Assembly (NCBI RefSeq): GCF_024172125.1
Contig: NZ_JAMZEA010000001.1
Location: 434,001 to 498,000, forward strand
From: Actinomadura rupiterrae
GTDB taxonomy: Bacteria; Actinomycetota; Actinomycetes; Streptosporangiales; Streptosporangiaceae
Reading direction: 5' to 3'
Length of the DNA stretch: 64,000 nucleotides
The notes under the pieces were generated by a model, which saw only the letters and a program-made list of their open reading frames with translations, did no database searches and was not told where the DNA came from. Below are positions 48,665 through 56,656 of the stretch, piece after piece (positions within the stretch are counted from its first letter, which is position 1; every line of letters begins with the position of its first letter). The position numbers were made by a program, and so were the translations under genes.

Positions 48665-49256
48665 TCCAGTCGATCGCGACGGCCACGACGACGGCGTTGA
48701 AGAAGAACCCCAGGACGCTGTGGACGGCGACCTTCCGGCGCATCGGCGAGGACAGGACGTTCACGTCGGACGTGGCGAACGACGTCCCGATCGTGAAGGA
48801 GAAGTAGACGAACTCCGTGATGGTCGGGTACTCGCACTTCGGGAACTCCAGGCCGCCGTCCGCGACGAAGGCGCGCGCGTACAGGTTGCTGTAGGCGGCG
48901 TGCAGCACCGTCCACGAGACGAAGATCGTCGTGGCGGCGATCGCGTCCCTGGTGCTGTTGTGCCCGCTGTGGGAGGTGACGATCGCGAGCCCGCTGGCCA
49001 GCCCGGACCCGCTGGCCACGGTCGCCAGGATGGACGAGTACCACTGCGGCCCGACCAGGTCCCGGAGCTCGGCCTCCTGCCGGGCGGCGGGGAGCCGCTC
49101 ATGCATGAGCCGCCATCCGAAGCCGAGGTAGAGCACCGCGACCGCGTTCCACGCGACGAGGATCAAGACGCCCGCGGTGCCGGCCCTGAACGGGAGCAAC
49201 CAGGCCACCCCGAGCGCGATGAGCGCCAGTTCCAGCACCCAGAGCAACCACTTCAT
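48654..49256 (-). CDS. DUF1345 membrane protein
   Basis: 200 residues with five hydrophobic segments (LLWVLELALIALGVAWLLPF, TAGVLILVAWNAVAVLYLGF, and others). The family signature TEFVYFSFTIGTSFATSDVN lies near residue 160, followed by RRKVAVHSVLGFFFNAVVVA. The TIGTSF sequence resembles potassium-channel selectivity filters, and the family is sometimes described as channel-like, but function is not established. ATG at 49256 (a second ATG three bases earlier). Confidence 0.87.
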   Translation of the reverse strand: MKWLLWVLELALIALGVAWLLPFRAGTAGVLILVAWNAVAVLYLGFGWRLMHERLPAARQEAELRDLVGPQWYSSILATVASGSGLASGLAIVTSHSGHNSTRDAIAATTIFVSWTVLHAAYSNLYARAFVADGGLEFPKCEYPTITEFVYFSFTIGTSFATSDVNVLSSPMRRKVAVHSVLGFFFNAVVVAVAIDWIKS

Positions 49257-49319
49257 CACGGAGACAAGATAAAGGACGCGAGAAGCAGTTGAAGCGACGT
49301 CACAAGCAGGTGAAAGGCG

Positions 49320-50618
49320 TCAGAGCCGGATGAAGTCGTACTGGAGCTTGTTGGCCTGCGGCTCCTTGGGGCTGTGCCCGACGGCCACCCAGTCGTCGCC
49401 CAGCCCTTGGAGCCAGCCGGGGAACATGCCCAAGCGCTGCCCGGTGTCGGCCCGGTAGACGAGGACGCGCGGCCGGTCGCCCGTCGCTCCGGTGATCGCG
49501 ACCAGGCGGCTGGTGACGCTCGTCTTCCAGCTGGCCGACGTCCCTTCCAAGCCCGGATCGGGGGCGGTCCAGAGGCGGCGGCCGGTCGCGAAGTCGAGCA
49601 GCGAGAGCGCGCCGCGGTCGGCCTGCGTCCGGACGAGCAGGGTCCGTCCGTCGCCGTCGATCGGGACGGCCTGGTCGGCGGCGCGCCAGACCGTCCGGCC
49701 GGTGGCCAGGTCGAAGACCTGCGGGAACCCGTTGTCGGTGGACGCCGCGATGCGCGTGCCCGCGCCGATCAGGGTCAGGCCGGTGCTGTCCGGGACGAGG
49801 CGCTTCACGCAGCTTCCGTCCGCCGCGCGCCCGCCGAAGATCTGGCGCTGCCACCGCTTCGCACCGGACGCGGCGTCCGCCGAGGTGACGGTGACGGTGC
49901 AGCGGTTGTCGCCCTCGGGCGGATCGTTCTGGATCGCGACCAGGCTGCCGCCGACCGCCAGCTCGGTCCAGCTCCGCGCGGAGACGCGTCCCGGTAGGGG
50001 CGTGCCGGACGCGGCGTCGCGCGCGCCGAACGACGGGTTCCCGGTCGGCTCCATGCTCGCCGCGATGAGGCGTCCGGTGGGCGGGACGTCCGGCCGCCGC
50101 GCGCCGATGTCGTCCTCGGAGAGCCAGGCGTCGCCGGGCCTGGTCCATTTCGGCGCGCCGGACCGCGGGTCGTAGCGGGTGACGGCGCACGCCTTGCCCG
50201 CGCACGCGCCGGCGAAGATCGCGTCCTGGGTGATCCGGGCGTAGGCGATCCCGGCCTTCCGCCACAGGACGCGGCCGGTGGACGAGTCGAGCACCGTGAC
50301 CTCCCGGACGTCCGACTGCTCCCGCGCGACCTGGACCACCAGGTCGCGGACGATGCGGATGCCCAGCCGCGGCGAGGACGGAACGCTCCACAGGCGTCGT
50401 CCGGACGCCGGGTCGACGCCCAGCACGGCTTCGTCGTTCTTGATGACCAGGACCCGCCCGGCCATGGCCGTGGTGGCCAACCCGGTCGGTCCGACGAACG
50501 ACCAGGCCGGAGCCGGTCCCTCGCGCGGGTCCGGCGCGGGACCGCCGCCGGACGAGCACGCCGTCGCCGTCGCGGCGAGCAGCGCGCCCAGGACCATCCA
50601 TCGACGTGATCGCGTCAT
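49320..50618 (-). CDS. PQQ-like beta-propeller lipoprotein
   Basis: 432 residues. Signal peptide RWMVLGALLAATATAC with lipobox ATAC-SSG. Then repeated propeller blades of the PQQ/outer-membrane-assembly type, each with a GRxLW motif: ASGRRLWSVPSS, STGRVLWRKAGI, ASGAKRWQRQIF, ATGRTVWRAADQ, ATGRRLWTAPDP. No PQQ-dependent catalytic residues are visible, so a binding or structural role on the cell surface is likely. ATG at 50618 places the signal peptide correctly; the longer frame has 21 extra non-signal residues. Confidence 0.85.
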   Translation of the reverse strand: MTRSRRWMVLGALLAATATACSSGGGPAPDPREGPAPAWSFVGPTGLATTAMAGRVLVIKNDEAVLGVDPASGRRLWSVPSSPRLGIRIVRDLVVQVAREQSDVREVTVLDSSTGRVLWRKAGIAYARITQDAIFAGACAGKACAVTRYDPRSGAPKWTRPGDAWLSEDDIGARRPDVPPTGRLIAASMEPTGNPSFGARDAASGTPLPGRVSARSWTELAVGGSLVAIQNDPPEGDNRCTVTVTSADAASGAKRWQRQIFGGRAADGSCVKRLVPDSTGLTLIGAGTRIAASTDNGFPQVFDLATGRTVWRAADQAVPIDGDGRTLLVRTQADRGALSLLDFATGRRLWTAPDPGLEGTSASWKTSVTSRLVAITGATGDRPRVLVYRADTGQRLGMFPGWLQGLGDDWVAVGHSPKEPQANKLQYDFIRL

Positions 50619-50678
50619 CGGCGGCATGCCCCGCATTATCGCGATCAGCGGCGGTTCGCGCTCCCGGGTTTGAATTTG

Positions 50679-50713
50679 CACTCACTGGTTGAGTGATTAC
50701 ACCACTCGGTGTA
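50679..50713. promoter_or_regulatory. Two adjacent palindromes upstream of the cupin gene
   Basis: CACTCA (50679-50684) with TGAGTG (50690-50695), and TACACC (50698-50703) with GGTGTA (50708-50713, 4-bp spacer ACTC). They are directly adjacent, 56-90 bp upstream of the cupin start, and also lie in the upstream region of the divergent lipoprotein gene. Two different regulators, or one regulator with two site types, could bind here. Confidence 0.5.
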
Positions 50714-50768
50714 CTTTCGGGATCGTCGAGGCAGGACGCCGCACAACAGCGAAACCCAGGGGGTTGCG

Positions 50769-51305
50769 ATGTCTTACCCGCAGGACCGGTACCACGGCGA
50801 GGGCGGCGAGATCAGCGCGTCGTTCCGGGCGGCCGCGTCGAAGCCGGAGCTGGCGAGTCCCACCGGGATGGAGACGTACTACCTGGCGACCGGCAAGCCC
50901 ACCGGGCGCGAGCACGACATCTCCACCGACGGCGACTTCGGGCTCTACCACGTGCGCAACCTGCCGGCCGGCGGCGGCACCGGAACGCACTTCCACCGGA
51001 CGATGTCCGAGTCGTTCTTCGTCACGGACGGCACGCTCGGCGTCTTCGACGGGGAGCGGTGGCGCGAGGCGTCCAAGGGCGACTTCCTGTACGTCCCGGC
51101 GGGCGGGCTGCACTCGTTCACCAACCGGTCGGACGACCCGGTCTCGTTCCTGATGCTGTTCGCACCCGGCGCGCCCCGCGAGGAGTACTTCGAAGGCGTC
51201 GGCCACCTGGCCGGGCTGTCGCAGCAGGAGCGCGAGGACTTCTTCCTCGCGCACGACAGCTACTTCATGGACCTGAGCGACGGCCCCAGGCCCGCCGGAC
51301 GCTGA
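50769..51305 (+). CDS. Cupin-domain protein
   Basis: 178 residues. A single cupin barrel: motif 1 GTGTHFHRTMSESFFVTDGT (His-His-Glu metal ligands), motif 2 GDFLYVPAGGLHSFTNRSDD (His). The ligand set is complete, so a metal-dependent dioxygenase or isomerase activity is possible; quercetinase-like proteins have this arrangement. ATG at 50769 follows GGGGG. A TetR gene follows 63 bp later behind its own operator, so the cupin protein and the regulator may form a small inducible unit. Confidence 0.85.
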   Translation: MSYPQDRYHGEGGEISASFRAAASKPELASPTGMETYYLATGKPTGREHDISTDGDFGLYHVRNLPAGGGTGTHFHRTMSESFFVTDGTLGVFDGERWREASKGDFLYVPAGGLHSFTNRSDDPVSFLMLFAPGAPREEYFEGVGHLAGLSQQEREDFFLAHDSYFMDLSDGPRPAGR

Positions 51306-51328
51306 GCGCGGGCGGGCGCGCCCATATA

Positions 51329-51346
51329 CTGCACCGGTCGGTGCAG
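51329..51346. promoter_or_regulatory. TetR operator CTGCACCG-GT-CGGTGCAG with overlapping -10 box
   Basis: Perfect 8-bp arms (51329-51336, 51339-51346). A TATACT -10 hexamer (TATACT, 51325-51330) runs into the left arm, so a bound repressor would cover the transcription start. It lies 22 bp upstream of the tetR GTG start; autorepression is the simplest reading. Confidence 0.7.
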
Positions 51347-51368
51347 AACGGAGTGGAGGAGGCCGGGC

Positions 51369-51998
51369 GTGACGTCCACCGGACGGCCCGAGAAGCGGCG
51401 CGCGATCATGGACGGCGCGCGCAAGGTGTTCGGACGGGACGGCTACACGCGCGCCGGCATGGACGCCATCGCGGACGAGGCGAAGGTCTCCAAGCGGACG
51501 ATCTACAACCACTTCGCCGACAAGGAGCACCTGTTCCAGGCCGTCGCGGTCGAGGGCGGGCAGCAGGTCACCGACGCGGTCAAGCACCTGATGGACCTGC
51601 ACCTGCTGAAGATCCTGGACCTGGAGGAGGACCTGCTCGCGTTCAGCCGCGACCGGGCCGCGACGATCACCGGGTTCCCGGACCACTTCGCGCTGGTCCG
51701 GGCGCTGGAGGCCGAGGTCACCCGGATCCCGCGGCCGGTGCTGGACCGGTGGATCGCGGCGGGCCCGCAGACCGCGCACGAGCGGCTCGCGCCGTACCTG
51801 GCGCGGATCGCCGAGCGCGGGCTGCTCGACCTGCCCGACCCGGTGACGGCGGCGCTGCACTTCAACCAGCTGACCGTCGCGGTGATCATCCAGCGGACCT
51901 TCTACGGCGCGCTGCCGCTCCCCGCCGAGGAAACGGAAAGGCTGCTGCGCGACGGCGTGCGCGCGTTCCTTCGCGCATACCGTCCGGCATCGCCCTGA
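51369..51998 (+). CDS. TetR-family regulator
   Basis: 209 residues. [56 protein letters not shown]-terminal domain of the TetR_C_7/AefR-like type ([40 protein letters not shown]). GTG at 51369 has GGAGGAGG upstream. Likely autoregulated through the operator at 51329-51346 and possibly acting on the cupin gene. A 13-bp-stem hairpin directly follows the stop. Confidence 0.92.
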   Translation: MTSTGRPEKRRAIMDGARKVFGRDGYTRAGMDAIADEAKVSKRTIYNHFADKEHLFQAVAVEGGQQVTDAVKHLMDLHLLKILDLEEDLLAFSRDRAATITGFPDHFALVRALEAEVTRIPRPVLDRWIAAGPQTAHERLAPYLARIAERGLLDLPDPVTAALHFNQLTVAVIIQRTFYGALPLPAEETERLLRDGVRAFLRAYRPASP

Positions 51999-52005
51999 AA
52001 CGTGC

Positions 52006-52036
52006 TATTTTCGTGCCGTTCGCCGGCACGAAAATA
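52006..52036. promoter_or_regulatory. 13-bp inverted repeat between tetR and the zinc-finger/HTH gene
   Basis: TATTTTCGTGCCG (52006-52018) and CGGCACGAAAATA (52024-52036) are perfect complements with a 5-nt loop. It starts 8 bp after the tetR stop and ends 12 bp before the next start codon. It may be a terminator or, more likely given its place over the next gene's leader, an operator or RNA switch for that gene. AT-rich arm ends are striking in this GC-rich DNA. Confidence 0.6.
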
Positions 52037-52047
52037 CGGGTGATGTC

Positions 52048-52491
52048 ATGACGGATGCCTGCGAGAACTGCGGTACATCCCTGACACAACAGGCTGGTCC
52101 GGGACGTAAGCGGCGGTTCTGCAACGCCACCTGCCGCAGCGCGGCCCGCCGGGCGCGTGCCGGAAACCGTGCCAAGAATTCGCAAAGTGTAAATGAACGC
52201 TTGACAGCAAATTCCGCCGGTGACAGCTTGGGTCGGGTGCCCGAAACGCCTGGCGCGGCGGGCGGCGGGCTGGCCGAGGTGGCCGCCGCCGCCGAGGCCG
52301 TCCGACGGGCGGACGACCACCTGCGCGCGGCCGTCGAGGCGGCGCGCGCCTCCGGACGCACCTGGCAGGAGGTCGGCGACGCGCTCGGCATCACCCGGCA
52401 GGCGGCGTTCCAGCGGTTCGGGCGTCCCATCGATCCGAGAACGGGGACTCCCATGTCGACCAACGTCCTTCCCGGGGCGGGCGCCCGATGA
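52048..52491 (+). CDS. Small zinc-finger plus HTH protein
   Basis: 147 residues. N-terminal CxxC...CxxxC ribbon (CENCGTSL..., [14 protein letters not shown], residues about 5-36). A Ser/Asn-rich linker follows, then a helix and an HTH ([31 protein letters not shown]). The [20 protein letters not shown] sequence is common in small actinobacterial DNA-binding proteins encoded next to serine hydrolases. Its stop overlaps the class A hydrolase start (ATGA). Probably a regulator of that pair. Confidence 0.75.
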   Translation: MTDACENCGTSLTQQAGPGRKRRFCNATCRSAARRARAGNRAKNSQSVNERLTANSAGDSLGRVPETPGAAGGGLAEVAAAAEAVRRADDHLRAAVEAARASGRTWQEVGDALGITRQAAFQRFGRPIDPRTGTPMSTNVLPGAGAR

Positions 52492-53987
52492 CCCGCCCCA
52501 TGAACCGCCCGACGACCCGCCGCACCACCCTTCCGAAACCCGGCCGCACCGCCCAGCCGAAACCCGGCCGCACCGCCCAGCCGGAAACCGGCCGCGCCGC
52601 CGTTGCGGACGCCCGCCGCGCCTCGTCTCCGAAAGGCCGCGCGTCCCGTCCGGGCGGGGTCGCGCGCCTCGCGGCCGTCGCCGCCGCCGTGCTGGCCGGG
52701 GTCACGGCCTGCGCCACCAGCGCGCCCGTCCAGAGCGCGGCGGGCGGGCGCACCGCCGCCGGGAAGGCGGCGGACAAGCAGCTCCAGTGGATCGTCCAGG
52801 CGTCCCACCACCTGCCGATCAGCGACGCCGACGCCCAGACGCACATCGAGCCCGCGACGCTCCGCACGCTCGGCGGCGCGGGCGGGCTGAACAAGTCGCT
52901 GCGCCGGATCGGGCCGCTCAGCCCGGAGCTGCCGCCGGTCGGAGCGCGGGGGCGCGCGGTCGGCTGGTTCAACGGAGCGCGCAAGACCACGCTGCTCGGC
53001 ACGGCCGCGACGAACGCGTCGGGCCAGATCGCGGGCCTGTACTTCGCCAAGCAGCCCGGATCCTGGTCCGAGCTGGACGGCGAGATGCGCAAGCAGGCGC
53101 CGGACGTCGCGTTCGCGACCGCCGAGATCGGCAAGGACGGCCGCTGCAAGGTCCTGCACGGCGTGAACGCCGACACGCCGCGCCCGCTCGGGTCGGCGTT
53201 CAAGCTGTACGTGCTCGGCGCGCTCTCCGACGCCGTCGCCGCGCACCGGGTCTCCTGGAACACCAAGCAGCCGATCATGGACGCCTGGAAGAGCCTGCCC
53301 TCCGGCGTGCTCCAGGACAAGCCCGCGGGCACCGAGTTCACGCTCGCGAACTACGCCGAGCACATGATCGCGATCAGCGACAACACCGCCGCCGACCACC
53401 TGATCAACCGGCTCGGGCGGGACGCGGTCGAGCGCGCCGTCCCGGCGATGGGGAACCGGCACCCGCAGGGCATGCTGCCGTTCCTGACCACCCGCGAGGT
53501 CTTCGCGCTGAAGGGCTCGGACTACCCTGCCACCGCGAAGAGCTACCTCGCGCTGCCGCCCGCCAAGCGGTACGGCGCGCTGCCCCCGCTGGACGTGACG
53601 CCGACGTCGAAGCTCCGCGCCTGGCAGGAGCCCCGCGACATCGACACGATCGAGTGGATGGCGTCCCCGAACGACATGTGCGCGGCCTTCAAGGGCCTGC
53701 GCGACCGCGCCGCCAAGCCCGGCCAGGCCGAGGTGGGCAAGGCGCTGAGCATGAACGACGGCGGCATCGAGCTCGACCCGAAGACCTACCGGACGGTCTG
53801 GTTCAAGGGCGGCAGCGAGCCCGGCGTGCTCACCGGCAACTACATGGCCCGCACCGCCTCCGGCCGGACGGTCGTCACCAGCGTGATGATGTCCAACCCG
53901 AAGGCCGTCATCCCGGGCACCACCGAGCTGAACATGCTCGCCTTCGCCCGCGCCGGCTTCAAGCTCGCCGAGGCCTCCGACGCCTGA
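52488..53987 (+). CDS. Class A beta-lactamase-fold serine hydrolase, lipoprotein
   Basis: 499 residues. The first ~50 residues are an Arg/Pro-rich extension with tandem eight-residue units ([24 protein letters not shown]; 24-bp repeats). A signal peptide follows ([17 protein letters not shown]) with lipobox VTAC-ATS. The catalytic domain has SxxK as SAFK in [15 protein letters not shown] in [16 protein letters not shown] and KGG in [11 protein letters not shown] where beta-lactamases have KTG. The Glu166 loop is not evident. Serine peptidase or esterase rather than true beta-lactamase is likely. The last codons plus stop are duplicated downstream. Confidence 0.85.
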   Translation: MTRPMNRPTTRRTTLPKPGRTAQPKPGRTAQPETGRAAVADARRASSPKGRASRPGGVARLAAVAAAVLAGVTACATSAPVQSAAGGRTAAGKAADKQLQWIVQASHHLPISDADAQTHIEPATLRTLGGAGGLNKSLRRIGPLSPELPPVGARGRAVGWFNGARKTTLLGTAATNASGQIAGLYFAKQPGSWSELDGEMRKQAPDVAFATAEIGKDGRCKVLHGVNADTPRPLGSAFKLYVLGALSDAVAAHRVSWNTKQPIMDAWKSLPSGVLQDKPAGTEFTLANYAEHMIAISDNTAADHLINRLGRDAVERAVPAMGNRHPQGMLPFLTTREVFALKGSDYPATAKSYLALPPAKRYGALPPLDVTPTSKLRAWQEPRDIDTIEWMASPNDMCAAFKGLRDRAAKPGQAEVGKALSMNDGGIELDPKTYRTVWFKGGSEPGVLTGNYMARTASGRTVVTSVMMSNPKAVIPGTTELNMLAFARAGFKLAEASDA

Positions 53988-54050
53988 CGAACGACCGCGG
54001 CCAGGCCAGGGCCGACCAAGGCCGAGGCCGACGCCTGATGAACGGTCGCG
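53970..54050 (+). repeat. Gene-end duplication after the class A hydrolase
   Basis: CCGACGCCTGACGAACGACC at the gene end and CCGACGCCTGATGAACGGTC near 54028-54047. Both contain the Asp-Ala-stop (GACGCCTGA) sequence. The inserted segment between them is GGCC-rich. Confidence 0.8.
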
Positions 54051-54080
54051 TCCCCCGTCCCGCGCGCCGGGACGGGGGAC
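54050..54080. terminator. Bidirectional hairpin between converging genes
   Basis: GTCCCCCGTCCC (54050-54061) pairs perfectly with GGGACGGGGGAC (54069-54080) around a 7-nt loop. It lies between the ends of the class A hydrolase (+) and the nitronate monooxygenase (-). No T tract, as is common in actinomycete terminators. Confidence 0.7.
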
Positions 54081-54099
54081 GACGCGTGTCCGCCGCGGA

Positions 54100-55212
54100 C
54101 TAGTCGGCGTTGGTGAGGCCGGTCAGGCGCTCGACGGCCTCGACGTACTCCTCGATGAGGTCGTAGACGACCTGCGCGGCCGGTCTGACCTGGTTCATGC
54201 TGCCGACGATCTGCCCGACGGGGAAGGTGACCAGCTCGCCGTCGCCGGACCGGGCGATCCGCGGCAGCGCGTCCGCGACCAGCATGAACTGCATGGGCAT
54301 CGGGAGCGTGCCGGGCGACGACTCGCCCTCCCACGCGTCCGTCCACGCGGTCTTGAGGAACCGGGCGGGCTTCCCCGTCCAGGCCCGCGACCGGACGGTG
54401 TCCCGGGACGTCGCGTCCAGCAGCTTCGGCATGGCGCGCTCGGGGGTGTCGGCCTCGTCGACCGTGAGCCAGATCGAGCCGGTCCAGACGCCCTCCGCGC
54501 CGAGCGCGAGCCCGGCGGCGACCTGCCGGCCGCGGCCGATGCCCCCGGCGGCGAGGACGATCGTGCCGTCGCCCACCGCGTCCACGACCTCGGGGATGAG
54601 GACCATCGTGGAGACCTCGCCGGTGTGGCCGCCCGCCTCGGTGCCCTGCGCGACGATGATGTCCACACCGGCGGCCACCTGCTTGGCCGCGTGCCGGGCG
54701 CTGGACGCCAGCCCCGCGACCTTGACGCCGTGCCCGTGCGCCAGCTCGACCACGTCCGCCGGGGGCGGGCCGAGCGCGCTGGCCAGCAGCGCGATGTCGT
54801 GCCGGAGCGCGACCTCGACCTGCGGGCGGGCCGTCTGGTCCGTCCAGCCGAGCAGCGCGCGGCCGGCCTTCTCGGCGGGCGGCTCGACGCCGTGCTCGGC
54901 GAGCAGTCCCTCCAGGAAGTCGCGGTGCTCCTGCGGGATCATCGCCTGGAGCCGGCCGAGCAGCTCCTCGGCGTCGCCCGCGTCCGCGCCCTCGTACTTG
55001 GCGGGCATCACGACGTCCACGCCATACGGCTTGCCGCCGGCGTGCTCGTCGATCCACTTCAGCTCGACCTCGAGCTCCTCGGGGGTGAAGTACAGGGCGC
55101 CGAGGACGCCCATGCCGCCGGCGCGGCTCACTGCCGCGACCACGTCGCGGCAGTGACTGAACGCGAAGATCGGGTACTCGATGCCGAACAGTTCGGTGGC
55201 TCGTGTCCGCAC
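54100..55212 (-). CDS. Nitronate monooxygenase/2-nitropropane dioxygenase family
   Basis: 370 residues of the FMN-binding TIM-barrel family. RATELFGIEYPIFAFSHCRD, AAVSRAGGMGVLGALYFTPE, IIVAQGTEAGGHTGEVSTMV (phosphate-binding and catalytic His region) and VLAAGGIGRGRQVAAGLALG are characteristic. Related mycobacterial genes (I recall Rv1894c) belong to the KstR regulon. A perfect KstR-type box lies directly upstream, so a role in sterol or acyl catabolism is likely; the exact reaction is unknown. GTG at 55212 follows a TATGTT -10 hexamer by six bases, indicating a leaderless mRNA. Confidence 0.85.
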   Translation of the reverse strand: MRTRATELFGIEYPIFAFSHCRDVVAAVSRAGGMGVLGALYFTPEELEVELKWIDEHAGGKPYGVDVVMPAKYEGADAGDAEELLGRLQAMIPQEHRDFLEGLLAEHGVEPPAEKAGRALLGWTDQTARPQVEVALRHDIALLASALGPPPADVVELAHGHGVKVAGLASSARHAAKQVAAGVDIIVAQGTEAGGHTGEVSTMVLIPEVVDAVGDGTIVLAAGGIGRGRQVAAGLALGAEGVWTGSIWLTVDEADTPERAMPKLLDATSRDTVRSRAWTGKPARFLKTAWTDAWEGESSPGTLPMPMQFMLVADALPRIARSGDGELVTFPVGQIVGSMNQVRPAAQVVYDLIEEYVEAVERLTGLTNAD

Positions 55213-55218
55213 CCGACG

Positions 55219-55257
55219 AACATAACCCCCACCGAGCCGAAACTGCAACAGGTTCTA
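55219..55257 (-). promoter_or_regulatory. Leaderless promoter with perfect KstR-type box
   Basis: On the minus strand TAGAACCTGTTGCA (complement of 55244-55257) matches all eight fixed positions of TNNAACNNGTTNNA. It overlaps a -35 TTGCAG (complement of 55243-55248). After 18 bp comes -10 TATGTT (complement of 55219-55224), then six bases and the GTG. Binding would cover the -35 element and repress. Confidence 0.75.
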
Positions 55258-55316
55258 GTTTGCGAGATCGCTGGAATCTCCGGACCCTGGCGTGGACGGC
55301 TTAGAACGCGTACTAC

Positions 55317-55343
55317 AAAACCCCGCCGCGCGCGGCGACGGGG
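55317..55343 (-). terminator. Rho-independent-like terminator of the DUF3068 gene
   Basis: On the minus strand CCCC, then CGCC, a GCGCGC loop, GGCG and GGG are followed directly by TTTT. GC stem plus T tract 20 bp after the DUF3068 stop; the only classical terminator I see in the window. Confidence 0.65.
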
Positions 55344-55361
55344 TGGGAGGGAACGGGGAGG

Positions 55362-56444
55362 TCAGTCGCGGCCGAGGCGGCGCGGCTGGCGGCGGGCGCG
55401 GGCGGAACCCGCGGGCGGGTGGGAGCGGCGGCGGACACCGGGCGGCGGGCCCGTGGCGAGGCCGCCGAACCGCCCGTCCGGGCCGCGCGGGGCCGGGGGC
55501 GGCGGCGGGAGGCGGCGGCCGTTCAGCAGCGTGATCGCCGAACCGGCGCCGAGCATGCCGAGCCCGGCGACCAGCGCCAGGACGGGCCCGTAGATCCGGG
55601 TCCAGGCGATCTCCATGGCGGAGTCGTTCGACAGCTTCGCCAGGGCCTTCTGGTCCGCCGGGACGGTGATCATGTCGGCGTCCGCGACGATCAGCTTGCC
55701 GGTGCCGTCCCGGGTGCGGAGCGACTGGGTGATCTTCTGCTCGTGCTTGACCGGGATGCCGGTGCGCGGGTCCACCCACTGGGTGTTGACGGCCTCGAAG
55801 TAGCGGTCGACGTGCTGCGGGTAGGCGTTCTTCCCGAGCCCGAGCATGTCGCCGGGCAGCTTGACGTCCATCGTCTCGACCTTGGCGAGCGGAACCTGCT
55901 GGACGAACTTGTAGGTGTCGATCCCGTTGAGTTCCTCGTCGCCGGTGTACTTCATCGGCAGCGTGCGGCGCGTGGTGGTGTCGTAGAACGGGTAGTCGCG
56001 GCGGTGCACGTCCGCGATCGGGTAGAGCAGCCCGTACCCGAACATCTTCACGTTGACGTCGCCGCCGACGTTGGCCGCGCAGCAGTTCACCAGCTGCGCG
56101 GTGCGGCGGTCGAAGGCCATCCGGAAGGCCTGGAGGTCGATCTGCTTGCCGGTGGACTTGTCGGTGATCGTGGTCGAGGAGTCCCAGACGGCGATCCGGC
56201 CGTTGCCGCCGTTGGCCTTCACGTCGCCGCGGATGGTGGTGTCGGCGACCAGGGTCATGCCCTTGCGGACCTTCAGCGTCGCCATGTCGAAGACGCTGGC
56301 GTTCGCGGCCTCCAGCCGGACCCGCTCGTAGCGGTTCAGCGGCGCCTGGATCACCTGGGACGAGACGTAGAACCGGATCAGCGGGGCGAGGGTGGCGAGG
56401 AACGCGCCCAGGACGACCAGCACGAGTCCCAGCGAACGCCGCAT
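55362..56444 (-). CDS. DUF3068 membrane-anchored protein
   Basis: 360 residues. N-terminal helix (SLGLVLVVLGAFLATLAPLI), a large extracytoplasmic domain (FYVSSQVIQAPLNRYERVRL, DTTIRGDVKANGGNGRIAVW, YPFYDTTTRRTLPMKYTGDE), a second helix near the end (YGPVLALVAGLGMLGAGSAI) and a Pro/Arg-rich tail. This is the DUF3068/PorA-like family found in actinobacterial envelope loci, near acyltransferase and glycosyltransferase genes as in mycobacteria (Rv0227c next to Rv0228). ATG at 56444 has GGAGG upstream. Role unknown. Confidence 0.87.
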   Translation of the reverse strand: MRRSLGLVLVVLGAFLATLAPLIRFYVSSQVIQAPLNRYERVRLEAANASVFDMATLKVRKGMTLVADTTIRGDVKANGGNGRIAVWDSSTTITDKSTGKQIDLQAFRMAFDRRTAQLVNCCAANVGGDVNVKMFGYGLLYPIADVHRRDYPFYDTTTRRTLPMKYTGDEELNGIDTYKFVQQVPLAKVETMDVKLPGDMLGLGKNAYPQHVDRYFEAVNTQWVDPRTGIPVKHEQKITQSLRTRDGTGKLIVADADMITVPADQKALAKLSNDSAMEIAWTRIYGPVLALVAGLGMLGAGSAITLLNGRRLPPPPPAPRGPDGRFGGLATGPPPGVRRRSHPPAGSARARRQPRRLGRD

Positions 56445-56656
56445 CTCACCTCCCGGACGACCGGTCCCCGGTCCCACCGGCCCCTCCCGGCCAGGTCTCC
56501 GTGGCGGGCAGGCCGGAGGGTCCCTGACCAGGCCAGCGGCCCGGCATGTCCGGTTACCCTACAGGATCAGCCGTCCCGTCCCCGCCCCCTCCGACCCCTG
56601 TCCGCCCCGCCTGCGGCGCCCGGTCCGCCCCCGTCCACCCCCGGCAGGAACGTCCC

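Noticed and set aside
48654..49256. Potassium channel, because of TIGTSF
   Set aside because: The sequence is the ordinary DUF1345 signature; the channel filter needs T-x-G-Y/F-G context and tetramer pore helices that I cannot confirm.
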